DNA of 27,340 nt from Rhizophagus sp. LPA8_4_AMF. Lineage: Eukaryota > Glomeromycota > Glomeromycetes > Glomerales > Glomeraceae. A model generated the notes under the pieces. The model was not told the DNA's origin and did no database searches. It worked only from the letters and a program-made list of their open reading frames with translations. Location: assembly GCA_021464525.1 (NCBI GenBank), contig JADRCO010000732.1:1-27340 (forward strand). Reading direction: 5' to 3'. Made by a program: the position numbers and the translations under genes. Positions 1 to 9,333 of the stretch are shown piece by piece. How positions within the stretch are numbered: position 1 is the first letter of the stretch; every line of letters begins with the position of its first letter.

Positions 1-925
1 GACTTAATAATGAAAAATAAAAAGGAACATTACAATAAAAAAAAGAAAATGTAGGGACAAAAAGTAACAAAAGGAATAAAGGAGTGATTTAAAAAGAACA
101 AAAAGAATAAAGGAGAAGCAAAAAGGAATGAAAAGAGTGAAGGGGGGCAGAAAAGAATGAAAAGAGTGAAGGAAGAGTAAAAAGGAATGAAAGTATAAAG
201 GAGTACAAAAAAGGAAGTAAAGAACGAAGGGAATAAAAGACGAAAAGAAAAATAAAGGACAAAGGGGGATGAAAAGGAAGGGAAAAGATGAAGAGAAAAC
301 AAAAAAAAAATTAAAAAATTAAGAGAGATAAAAAGGAAGGGGAAGCGATAAGGAGATGAAAAGAAAGCAAATAAATGAAGGGAGAACGAAAAGAAAGAAA
401 ATAAATGAAGGGGATACGAAATGGAGGTAAGGGGAGATGAAATGGAAGTAAAGAAATAAAGGGGGACAAAGAAACGAAGAGAGAACGAAACAAATAGGAG
501 ACGAAAAGAAAGTATAAGAAATGAAGGGGAACGAAAAGAAAGAAAATAAACAAAGGGGAGACGAGGGGGAGATGAAATAAAGTGAAGAAACGAAGGGGAC
601 GAAAAGAAAGTAAAGAAACAAGAAACAAAGGGACAAAATGAAAGTAAAAAAATGAAGAGAGAACAAAACAAATGGGAGATGAAAAGAAAGTAAAAGAAAT
701 GAAGGGGGACGAAAAAAAGAAAATAAATGAAGGGAAGACGAAATGGAGGTAAAAAAATGAAGGGAGGACGAAATGAAAATAAAGAAATGATGGGGATGAA
801 ATGGAAGTAAAGAAACGAAGGGGGATGAAATAGAAGTAAAGAAACGAAAGGGACGAAAAGAAAGAAAAGTAACAAAAGGGACGAAAGAAAGAAAAAAAAG
901 AAAAGAAAAGAAGGGAAAGAACTCT
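1..925. repeat. Degenerate polypurine minisatellite
   Basis: Almost every base on the + strand is A or G for about 0.9 kb, with scattered single T or C. Loosely repeated words such as GAAAAGAAAGTAAAGAAATGAAGGGGGA recur in shortened or rearranged versions roughly every 25-35 bases. The long minus-strand open frames here translate to Phe/Leu/Ser/Pro-only strings and are products of the repeat, not genes. Such a purine/pyrimidine strand asymmetry can in principle form triplex (H-DNA) structure. The array is cut by the left window edge, so its full length is unknown. Confidence 0.85.
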
Positions 926-1018
926 CTACTGTTTGGTTTACAACTATTTTTTTTATTATATATATCATGTGACATTTATATATTTAAATATAAATATAAG
1001 TAATTTAATTATTTTTTT

Positions 1019-1293
1019 ATATAATTATTATAATGCAATTAACTTGACTTCTAGTAATCCAATTTTAATAAACTTTTTTTTAATTTATAACTTTCATTTA
1101 GTTCTACAAATTTAACTTATAAACAAAAAAATTTTGTTCAAATTAAATCACTAGAAGCCAAGATAATTGTATAATACTAATTAGTATTACTATATTATAA
1201 TTATTATAATGTAATTATCTTAACTTCCAGTAATCCAATTTTAATAAACTTTTTTTTAATTTATAACTTTCATTTAGCTTTACAAATCTAGCT
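1019..1293. repeat. Nested direct and inverted repeats, MITE-like
   Basis: Two direct copies of a roughly 95-base sequence lie at about 1019-1115 and 1196-1293; both contain TAATCCAATTTTAATAAAC followed by a T-run. Between them, CTAGAAGCCAAGATAATTGT (about 1151-1170) is an imperfect reverse complement of the ATAATTATCTTAACTTCCAG-type segment at about 1209-1231 and of the related segment at about 1038-1055. A perfect 18-bp palindrome, TAATACTAATTAGTATTA, sits in the middle at 1172-1189. The arrangement looks like a small inverted-repeat element, or two overlapping ones, with no coding capacity. The family is not recognised. Confidence 0.6.
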
Positions 1294-1474
1294 CTACAAA
1301 ACAAAAAAACGTTGAACAAAGATAATTCCCACATACAAAATCATCAATAATAACAAATATCATATAATATGTATGGCCTATACTCTTTTTTAGATTCTAA
1401 CTCTTATTAGATAAATGTTTGGCCCTAGATCTTCCTACACTCTAATAGGACGTTATTTGTAAAGCTCTACATAA

Positions 1475-1655
1475 GCCAGCTTGAGCTGGCTCAGCTTGGC
1501 TCAAAAAAATTATACTGATCCAAGCTGAACTGAGCCACAAATTTCTATGGCTTAGCTCGATATGAGCTGAGCTATAATAATTCTTAGCTTAAAATAAATG
1601 AGCTGAGCCAAGCTTTAATAATTTTGGCTTGAGCCAAGCTGGGTTCAAGCTACTT
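1475..1655. repeat. Left subterminal AGCT/GGCTC repeat array
   Basis: Short overlapping words AGCTTGAGCTGGCTC, CAGCTTGGCTC, GAGCTGAGC and GAGCCAAGCT recur in both orientations. Dense short palindromic subterminal repeats are characteristic of transposase-binding zones in hAT-type and related DNA transposons. The mirror array lies inside the right end of the same element. Confidence 0.7.
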
Positions 1656-1684
1656 AATTTATTTTTGTCCCTATAAAAAAACCG

Positions 1685-2395
1685 AAGGAACGTTAGTAAT
1701 GTTTCAAAAATAAAACTAATTCCCTTTTCTTTCCCAATACTTACATTTTCGAGTTCCAGGCTGAAATGTGAGTCCAGGAGCCATCCCTAAAGAAAAAGAA
1801 CAAAAAAGAACATTAGTAACGTTCTAAAAATAAAAAAAACTATACATCCCTTTCCCAATACTTACATTTCTGAGTTCCAGGCTGAAATGTGAGTCTACAA
1901 GTCATCCCTAAAGAAAAAGAATAAAAAGAAACGTTAGTAACATTTCAAAAATAAAAAAAATACGCACTCCTCCTCCTAATACTTACATTTCCAAGTTCCA
2001 GGTTGAAATGTGAATCCAGAAGTTGTCTCTAAAGAAAAAGAACAAAAAGAAACGTTAATAATGTTCCAAAAATAAAAAAATCCACGCACCCTTTCCCAAT
2101 ACTTACATTTCTAAGTTTCAGGCTGAAATGTGAGTCCACGCATCATCCCTAAAGAAAAAGAATAAAAAGGAACGATAGTAACATTTCAAAAATAAAAAAA
2201 TCACGCACCTCTTTCCTAATACTTACATTTTCGAGTTTCAGGCCAAAATGTGAATCCATGAATCATCACTAAAGAAAAAGAATAAAAAGGAACGTTAGTA
2301 ATGTTCCAAAATAAAAAACAATTCACTCCCCCTCCCAATATTTACATTTCCAAATTTCAGGCTGAAATGTGAATCCAGAAGTCATCCTAAAGGGA
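1685..2395. repeat. Six-copy ~120-bp tandem repeat (transposon core)
   Basis: The landmark TTACATTT occurs at 1741, 1862, 1983, 2103, 2223 and 2342, giving periods of 121, 121, 120, 120 and 119. Each unit contains a near-palindromic block AACGTTAGTAAYGTT, then an A-rich spacer, then a second imperfect inverted repeat built from CTTACATTT and GCTGAAATGTGAG. Copies differ mainly by substitutions, many of them transitions, so the array is not freshly expanded. It lies wholly inside the 1460-2935 element. Confidence 0.85.
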
Positions 2396-2714
2396 AAAAA
2401 AACATTTTTTATAAAAAAATTTAAAATAATTTGGTTTGAAAAACTAATAGATAAAAAAAATAAATAATTCAGTTTTATGAAACTGATCAATAAGAAAAAA
2501 AATATCAGTTTAAAAAAACTGATAAAATAAATAAAAAAAATCGGTTTAAAAAAACTAAATAAATAAAATAAATTAAATTAAAAAATTATTTTTTAAATTA
2601 AAAAAAAAGATTATTGATCGGTAAATCAGATCAGCAAGTCATATGACCGATACCACCTATTGTAACAGTGCAACTGATCGGAATCTTTATAACGAATAAA
2701 GAATATTTTTTTTA

Positions 2715-2925
2715 GCAAGCCAGCTTGAGCTGGCTTAAGCTAAATATATTCTGGCTTGAGCTTTTTGAGCTAAGCCCATTACTGGCTTAAGCCATTTAAG
2801 CTGAGCCCAATAACTGGCTCAAGTTTTTTTAAGCCAGCTCGCAAGCTATTAAGCCAATTTAAACATAACTCAGCTTGGCTCAGCTTGAAAAGCTTGAGCT
2901 AGCTCGCAAGCTAGCTCAGCTCATG
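2715..2925. repeat. Right subterminal AGCT/GGCTC repeat array
   Basis: Words such as GCCAGCTTGAGCTGGC, GGCTTAAGC, TTGAGCTAGCTCGCAAGC and CTCAGCTTGGCTCAGCTT are repeated in direct and inverted orientation. This matches the array beside the left terminal repeat and supports treating both as ends of one element. The stretch from about 2400 to 2700, between this array and the tandem core, is A-rich with recurring GGTTTAAAAAAACT-type words and no gene. Confidence 0.7.
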
Positions 2926-3062
2926 CAAAGCTTTAGTTATTTGCTAATACTTTTAAATTGGATATGTATTTGGATTTGCAGCTCATTTTTAGATGGTTCT
3001 TTATATCACAACAAAAGAAGGACAGAGATAAATAGATAACTTATTTTTTCATTTTATATAGA

Positions 3063-3710
3063 TTTTATTTTTTCTTTCTTTTTTGATTTTTGTTTCTTTT
3101 ATTTTTCTTTTATTTCAATCTTTACTATAGAATTTTCTTGGATAGATTTGTTATTTTCGTCTATTATTTTGATTTGAAAGGTATGAAGCTCTTGGTTTTT
3201 TCAACATTCGTTTTTGATTGGGATCCTATCTACAATAATCAACTCAATACTTATAGATGGATTTATCAAGCCTACCGTATATGACAGTAAAAGAATTAAC
3301 AATATTATCATGCAATAGGCTGTAAGATTCTTTTGTCAACTGAGTCATTTACGTATTATTAAGGGAAATTTCTACTTCAGCAATCATACGTAAGAGATAA
3401 TAGAGTTATGTGAATTAGCAGTTTATCTTTTATATTTTGGAGGGTCAGTGAAAGGTTATAAAATTGCAGTACAGCAGGTTTTTGGTCGTCAAATTCCTTT
3501 GACTATGGGGCAGTTCTGCTAAGATAGATTGTAGATCCACAATCCTATTCATACAGGAATAAGATTCCACTGACAGTGCACATATGGGGTTCACTAGAAT
3601 GACAGATAGTGTTGTATTTAATTATATTAGATAGTTTGATTTCATTTTTATACAATTTATTATCACATTAACGCTAATAAAGTATAACATGTGCTGTGAA
3701 AAAAAAATGA
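3063..3710 (+). pseudogene. Decayed unidentified coding sequence, copy A
   Basis: This segment is clearly homologous to 4263-4915. Both begin with a T/C-rich run, share ATAGAATTTTCTTGG, a GGGAAATTTCTACT block and AACAGTGCACATATRG, and end with CTAATAAAGTATAACATGTGCTG followed by an A-run. One frame near 3364-3520 reads as plausible protein (for example the residues LCELAVYLLYFGGSVKGYK and RQIPLTMGQFC) but is broken by stop codons and frameshifts. The protein family is not recognised. The alternative is a non-coding repeat whose frames look protein-like by chance. Confidence 0.5.
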
Positions 3711-4250
3711 ATTCTTAGATAATGAAAACTTTTTATATTTTCTTGCCAATACTTCAGATTATACCAATAGACAGACACATTTTGAGTACTTAACTGAACT
3801 TCTAGGTTCTTTAGTGACCTGTCCACCACATCATAAATCTGGAATATCAATTGAAATAATAAGACAATATTTTGACTATTCTACCTAGTTGTTTTTCCAA
3901 ATCCCTTCTTTCTTTTTCTTTACCGCTGAATTTGGATTTCTCCTATTTTTTGATGGCAAACAACCTAAACAAAGATAATATTAAAATGGGAAGGTGATAC
4001 TTCTAAATCAGATAGATCTTACAACTTTTTCCTAAATGCGTCTAATCATATGCCTCCTTTAGAACTATTTTCAGAATATGATGCAACAAATAATTCTTAT
4101 TTGCTAAATCCTTTGATAAGCATAGGGAACACCATATTTTATACTACATTGAATATTGATTTGGTGTCTCATTTTTGGTTTCTTTTACATGGTTAAAGGA
4201 ATTAAAGAAAAGGATAAATTTTTTAATATAAATGTGATGTTTGGCAGGAT
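3711..4250 (+). pseudogene. Decayed unidentified coding sequence, middle part
   Basis: A frame starting at about 3711 runs for about 60 codons (including NENFLYFLANTSDY and RQYFDYST) to a TAG near 3888. It continues beyond that stop with hydrophobic residues (EFGFLLFFDGKQ) to a TAA near 3977, then shifts frame to a 75-codon stretch (including NHMPPLELFSEYDATNNSY and LVSHFWFLLHG) that ends in TAA at about 4194-4196. A further shift yields LKELKKRINF. The amino-acid mix is protein-like rather than random AT-rich translation, so this is probably a pseudogene remnant continuous with copy A. I do not recognise the family. Confidence 0.45.
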
Positions 4251-4262
4251 TTTTATTTTTTT

Positions 4263-4915
4263 TTGTTTTTCTATTTAAATATTATTTTTTCTTTTTTCTT
4301 TTATTTTTTCTTTTCTTTTTGTTGTTTCTTTTTTATTTTCAATTTTATCATAGAATTTTCTTGGGTAAGTTTGTTAAATTTATTACTTGGGTTGACTAGA
4401 AAGGTATGGAGTTCTTGGAGAAATAATTTGATTTTAGTTGAAATCCTATCTGCAATAACCAATTTGATTTATGTAAGCAAATTCATCAAACTTACCATAT
4501 ACGTTAGCAAAAGAATTGATAACATTATCATATGATTAATTGGAAGATTTTTTTACCTTAAGTATTCACAATATGTAATTATGGGAAATTTCTACTCTAG
4601 TAATCGTATGTAGGTGATAATAGAATCATGTAAATTAGTGGTATACATTTTTGATTTTAGGGATTCAGTAAGGGTATACAAAAAATTGCAATGTAGCAGA
4701 TTCTTGGACATCATGTTCTATAGACTATAGGGCAGTCTGCTAAGATAAGATATTCTATTATGCACTTGTACCTATATAGAAATAAATTTCACCAACAGTG
4801 CACATATAGATTCACGAGAATGACAGATGGTATTATATTTAATAATATTAGATAGCTTTAAACTACACATTAACTCTAATAAAGTATAACATGTGCTGCG
4901 AAAAAGAAAAAAAAA
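4263..4915 (+). pseudogene. Decayed unidentified coding sequence, copy B (duplicate of 3063-3710)
   Basis: This is a diverged direct repeat of copy A about 1.2 kb downstream, with the same order of landmarks and the same 3' block (CTAATAAAGTATAACATGTGC) followed by an A-rich tail. It contains a canonical-looking splice donor GGGTAAGT near 4364 where copy A has GGATAGAT. The equivalent of the GGSVKGYK region is further degraded here (DSVRVYKK). Because two similar segments flank about 550 bp of unique sequence, a very old short terminal-repeat element is a less favoured alternative to tandem duplication of a gene fragment. Confidence 0.45.
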
Positions 4916-4919
4916 ATAC

Positions 4920-5750
4920 TACTTAGCATTTTAATTTTAATTCATATAAAATTAAGATTAAGATTATATTTGCTAGTTAAATTTATTAATGCTACTGGTC
5001 AGACTTTTTAATATAAGCTAAAATTTGATGTAATAATACTATAATGAAATTTTCATTTTTTAAGTAGTAAAGTGATATAAAATGCATGTTAATGCATTTT
5101 TTGCATATGCATTTATAAGTAAAAATCCAATTAAAATCTTTAATATTACAAATTTAATACAAATTTATGCATATTTATATTAATTTAAACTTGTCTAGTG
5201 CTTTTTATTTCCAATTTTACTCAATAAGTAAGATTGAAATTTCATATAAATTTCAATCATAATTAGCTTGAGATTAAGTTTAATCTTAATTACATTTTTT
5301 GTGAAATCAGATTAATCTTTAATCTCGATTATAATCTCAATTATATATTTTGTGAGAAGTGTAAATTATTAAATTATTAATAAAATGATATGTAAATTGG
5401 TAAAAATTTATATAATTTTTGTAAATATTGTAAATTGTATAAATAATTTTAATGGGTGGTGGTTTAATCTATATATAAATAATTGTTTATATTTCTTATA
5501 ATAATTTGCTAAATATTTATACAAAAGCTGGTGGATTTATTTAGTTTTGAGTAGTTTTTGCTTCTAAATATTAAGGGTAATTTGGCATTTACTAGTAATT
5601 GATTATAAACTCAATTTGTATTATAATACTTGGCTTGTAACTCTGAGATTTCTTTTTTAAGGTGCTATTGTTCACATTTGTAAACTCCAAAATTGGAAAA
5701 TTGTCATTGTTTCGAAATTCAAAAATCTTTGTATCGGTTATATGATAACT
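4920..5750. other. AT-rich intergenic DNA with palindromes
   Basis: No gene is visible. The stretch from 4950 to 5345 is dense in ATTAAGATTA/TAATCTTAAT words in both orientations, a possible remnant of an inverted-repeat element. It includes a perfect 11-bp inverted repeat, GATTGAAATTT at 5232-5242 and AAATTTCAATC at 5248-5258, with a 5-base loop. The right part (about 5350-5750) is plain AT-rich DNA leading into the promoter of the downstream gene. Confidence 0.5.
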
Positions 5751-5758
5751 CTTTTTAA

Positions 5759-5818
5759 CCAATCAGAATCAATATTTTGAGGGAGCTAGAGCTTATCCCC
5801 AAACTTCAATATAAAAAA
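5759..5818 (+). promoter_or_regulatory. Probable core promoter of the G3BP-like gene
   Basis: A CCAAT box (CCAATCAG, 5759-5766) is followed about 45 bases later by a TATA-like TATAAAAAA at 5810-5818, roughly 95 bases before the ATG at 5911. The spacing is reasonable for a fungal polymerase II promoter. The transcription start is not determined. Confidence 0.45.
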
Positions 5819-5910
5819 GCCACAAATCGACCTCTTTTTTTTCTCGTGGTTTTTCCCGTTTTCAAGAGCCCGTTTAATTCTTAATAATAACTCAACCTTC
5901 ACAGCAAAGT

Positions 5911-8539
5911 ATGGCCGCTTCAACGTCTACAACAATTTCAAATACCAATAATACTACAACAACAAACACACCAGCTACACAAGCTGGCAGTAATGGCTTA
6001 CCTACTGGGCAAAAAATGCCTGCCTCGGAGGTGGGTTGGTGTTTCGTTCACGAATACTATACTTTTCTGAACAAAGACCCGAGTCGCCTTCACTGCTTTT
6101 ACGGGCAAAAATCAACCCTCATCCACGGTGCGGAAGGTGAGACCGTGACTCCTTCTCAAGGAGAGAAAGTGAGTATTGTTTAAATTTATACTTTCGTACA
6201 AACTTTACTAGATCTTCATGAATGAGATCGGTTTATTTTTTATTTTTTATTTTTTCTTTTTATTTATGGTTTATTATTTTTGTTCAGAATGGCTTTATTG
6301 TATTAATGCATATTTTTAATTTCTTGAAAATTTTAATAGGAAATTAAAGAAAAATTTCAAGGCTTAAACTTGGAAAACTGTCGGGTTCTGATCACTAACG
6401 TCGATAGCCAAGCATCTATTAACGGTGGAATATTAATTCAAGTATTGGGCGAAATAAGCAATCGTAACGAAGTTGCGAGAAGATTTGCTCAAACTTTCTT
6501 TCTCGACGTACAACCAAACGTGACAAATGGCTATTATGTGTTGAATGATATCATCCGATTCCTGTCAGATGACGATATTGAAATGTACAATGGGGAAGAG
6601 GAAGCTGGAGCATCTACCTCGCCCACTGGAACATTAGTTGAAGAGCCAATAAACGCTCGAGTCGAATCAGCAATTCCATCTAGTTCAGCTCAAAATACGG
6701 AATCCGCTCAGGTTGCTTCAAGAACCATGGACACACATATAGCGGTCCCATCTTCAAAAGAAAACGAAGCTCCTTTACAGACAGTTTCTGCTAATGGTGA
6801 AGTTGTCGATCCTTTTGTTGATGATGATAGGGCCCATACCCGATTACCGATTGACCCGGCATCTGCCATGCTTCATACAAATATGCAATGTTCAGTTCAA
6901 AACGGGCCTCCATTACCTATTATGCCGAATTATAATGAAAGAGCAGTTGACGTGAGCAAGCAAGAGCCTGCTACAACTTCAGTAGGTAGCGCGTCTCAGG
7001 AAGGAGGTTATTCTCCTTCCATGCAATCAATTCAAACTTTTTCAAACAGACCTCAATCATCGCCCGTTGTCACAACTAATATACAACAATCGCCTGCTAA
7101 TGTTACTATGAAAGAACAAATTACTATTTCGGAGAATATCGAAAAGCAATCGCTGTTAAAGGCATCGCAATCATTACAGGGAAATAATAGGCAAGCTTTG
7201 AAGTCGACAGAATTTAATGTTGTAGCTTCTTCTGTCATATCAACATCACCTTCAATTGAAGAAGATAAGAATGGACAACCTAATTCAAAGCAAGTTTCTG
7301 AACAACCGCCGCAAGTTGAGATATCACAAGAGGCTCTATCGACACAACGTAATATCGCATCTCTTACGTCATCGCCAGTTATGCAGAAACAGTCTGTAAA
7401 TATTCCCAAGCAGATACCTGCTCAAGCAGCTAATATAACACCACAACCACATATAAATAACCAACCTTTGACATTGGCAACAAATTCTAATTTTCAAGTT
7501 TCGACGAGTACACATTCAGTTCCTAACACTAATATTCAATCGCAAACATTTAATGCATCACGAGCGCAGACAAATGATCAACCTCCAACGGATAACGATA
7601 TACACTTATCATCGAGCGGACAAAAATTATCATTTGAGGATAATGGACAAACAGCAAATATTTTGATAGGATCTCACTCAAATGGTCAAGGAACAAAATC
7701 AACATCTCGATCAGAATCACCTTCTAGTGTAAGCGTTTATTCTCATTTCCTCCATCGTCTATTGTAAATAATAAAGGATACCCGATTAATATACTAAACA
7801 GATAAATATTACAACACAGGCTGACAAAAAGAAAAATATGCAAATTGTTCCGAAGGACGACATTACCACTGGCACAAATGGTCCTGAAATACGCGACGGA
7901 AAATTATCCTATAACAATACACCACAAGCACAATTACCTACAAAAAAAACTTGGGCAAGTTTGGCTGCTAATGAACAAGAAAAATGGAGTAGTAATGCAT
8001 TGTCTGAAACAAAAGGAGTAGTTGCTTCTGTTCCAAAGCCAATCTCACAGGCTCAATCCCAACAGATACGAGACAACCGTGATCGGCGTTCGGAAGGGCA
8101 AAAAAACAATAATCGTCGTAATAGTGGTGAGACTTTTTATAGCATAACAGCATACTTTATTTCTTGTCCGAGTTTATTTCTAATTATTTTTTATGAATAG
8201 ACACAAGCCTCTCAATATACGTAAAAGGAGTCACTCCCTCAATGACTTATGAATTACTCAAGGCGTCCTTCTCGACCTTTGGCCATGTTAAACATCTTGA
8301 TGTTGTACATACCAAGGTAAGACTTATATTAATACTATTTTTATTACTACAATAAATGAATTAAAAATGTTAAATAATAATTTTTTTTTTGATAGTCTTG
8401 TGCGTTCGTCGAATATAACAACGCCGAATCGTATCGACGCGCGCTTGTAGCGCACACAGTTGATGTCGGCAATGAAACCGTATACACAGAAGAACGCCGA
8501 ATGCGCCGTAACAATGGTAAAGCTCCCCGCGGTCGCTAA
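5911..8539 (+). CDS. G3BP/Nxt3-like NTF2-domain and RRM protein (stress-granule type)
   Basis: Five exons by hand: 5911-6168, 6340-7728, 7820-8126, 8201-8316 and 8396-8539, giving 737 residues. Introns have GTGAGT, GTAAGC, GTGAGA and GTAAGA donors with AG acceptors. Residues about 40-155 form an NTF2-like domain (VGWCFVHEYYTFLNKDP, RLHCFYG, then INGGILIQVLGEISN and RRFAQTFFL). A long Ser/Gln/Asn-rich disordered linker follows. The C-terminal RRM spans the last three exons, with RNP2 SIYVKG and RNP1-like KSCAFVEY, and ends in a short Arg-rich tail (RRNNGKAPRGR). This is the architecture of animal G3BP, fission yeast Nxt3 and budding yeast Bre5. The family nucleates stress granules or acts as cofactor of the Ubp3/USP10 deubiquitinase; that role is inferred from homology. 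RNP1 has Cys in place of the usual aromatic residue, so RNA contact there may be weaker. The ATG is the first after the promoter elements. Confidence 0.88.
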
Positions 8540-9333
8540 TAATCTGCTCTTCTCAGTATAATACATTACACCGAAAAGTAGGAGAAATTTTTTTTTTCTT
8601 TTTAAAAAACGGTATGCAGGGTGAATCCTTTGTGTAGAAAGATTTATATATCCGCAATCGTTAAAGACATTAAACAAAAGATTTGGGATAAATTACTTTT
8701 ATGCACATACTTATCTTTGTTATATTTTTATAAATCTGTAAATTTTCGTGTAAGTTCACAAAAAAAAATCAGATTAGTGGATTTATTTTGTAAATGTGAC
8801 GCTAGTTGTAGATAACGGTTAAATATTTTGCATAATCATAAATTCCCACATATTTGATTTTTACCTAAAAAAATTCCCCTATTATAAACATTTGTTAGAT
8901 ATTTTATATTTTTACCCAAAAGTATTATAGTAATAAATTTGAATCAGTCTACATTTTAATTATCGGATCTATCATATCACTAAATTTTCTAATCAGAAGA
9001 TTCCTAACATAGATTAAAAAAATAAATTACAGTTTCTACTATAGTAATCGTAAATATATTACTATTTAAAGTTTATCTATATTAATCTTGCTTCTTTTAA
9101 TATTTTAAGAATGTCTATTGTAAATTAGTTTTTTTAATGATTTGTTAATTACTTTTTATTATATAATTGAATCATTGTTAACTGTATATTAAATAATTAA
9201 TAAAATAGAGTATTACTACATCAATTTATTTTATATTAATTGTAATTACACAAAGAAACATTTTTAAGATAATATATTTCAAATTTTATTAGTAAATAAA
9301 TTATTTGTAATAATTACTCTATCATAATTAATC
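8540..9333. other. AT-rich convergent intergenic region
   Basis: This lies between the 3' ends of the G3BP-like gene and DBP3 and must contain both 3' untranslated regions and polyadenylation sites. I see only AT-rich sequence with several AATAAA-like words (for example near 9197), no open frame worth reporting and no repeat shared with the flanking repeat blocks. Confidence 0.5.

Larger units (their letters stand above)
1460..2935. mobile_element. Non-autonomous DNA transposon, hAT-like by TSD length
   Basis: The ends are matching terminal inverted repeats: TAAAGCTCTACATAAGC at 1460-1476 and, read inward from 2935 on the minus strand, TAAAGCTTTGCATGAGC. These agree at 14 of 17 bases and all three differences are transitions. 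The same 8 bases, GTTATTTG, flank the element at 1452-1459 and 2936-2943, a perfect target-site duplication. Next to both ends are AGCT/GGCTC/GAGCC-rich subterminal arrays. The core holds a six-copy tandem array and an A-rich stretch. No transposase frame is present, so it would have needed a transposase in trans. An 8-bp duplication is typical of hAT elements, but the superfamily assignment is inference; the TSD and TIR are seen directly. Confidence 0.8.

Noticed and set aside
30..968. 312-residue minus-strand open frame
   Set aside because: Composed almost only of Phe, Leu, Ser and Pro from the polypurine repeat; it has no start context and no domain.
3063..4915. LTR retrotransposon with 0.65 kb terminal repeats
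   Set aside because: The repeats do not begin TG or end CA, no primer-binding site or flanking duplication is visible, and protein-like frames run from copy A into the middle part.
5705..5722. Heat-shock element at TTTCGAAATTC upstream of the G3BP-like gene
   Set aside because: The spacing between the GAA and TTC units is wrong for an HSE, and only one partial unit is present.
7053..7409. 118-residue minus-strand Cys-rich frame
   Set aside because: Antisense shadow of exon 2 of the G3BP-like gene; the Cys content comes from complementing its Ala/Thr/Ser codons.
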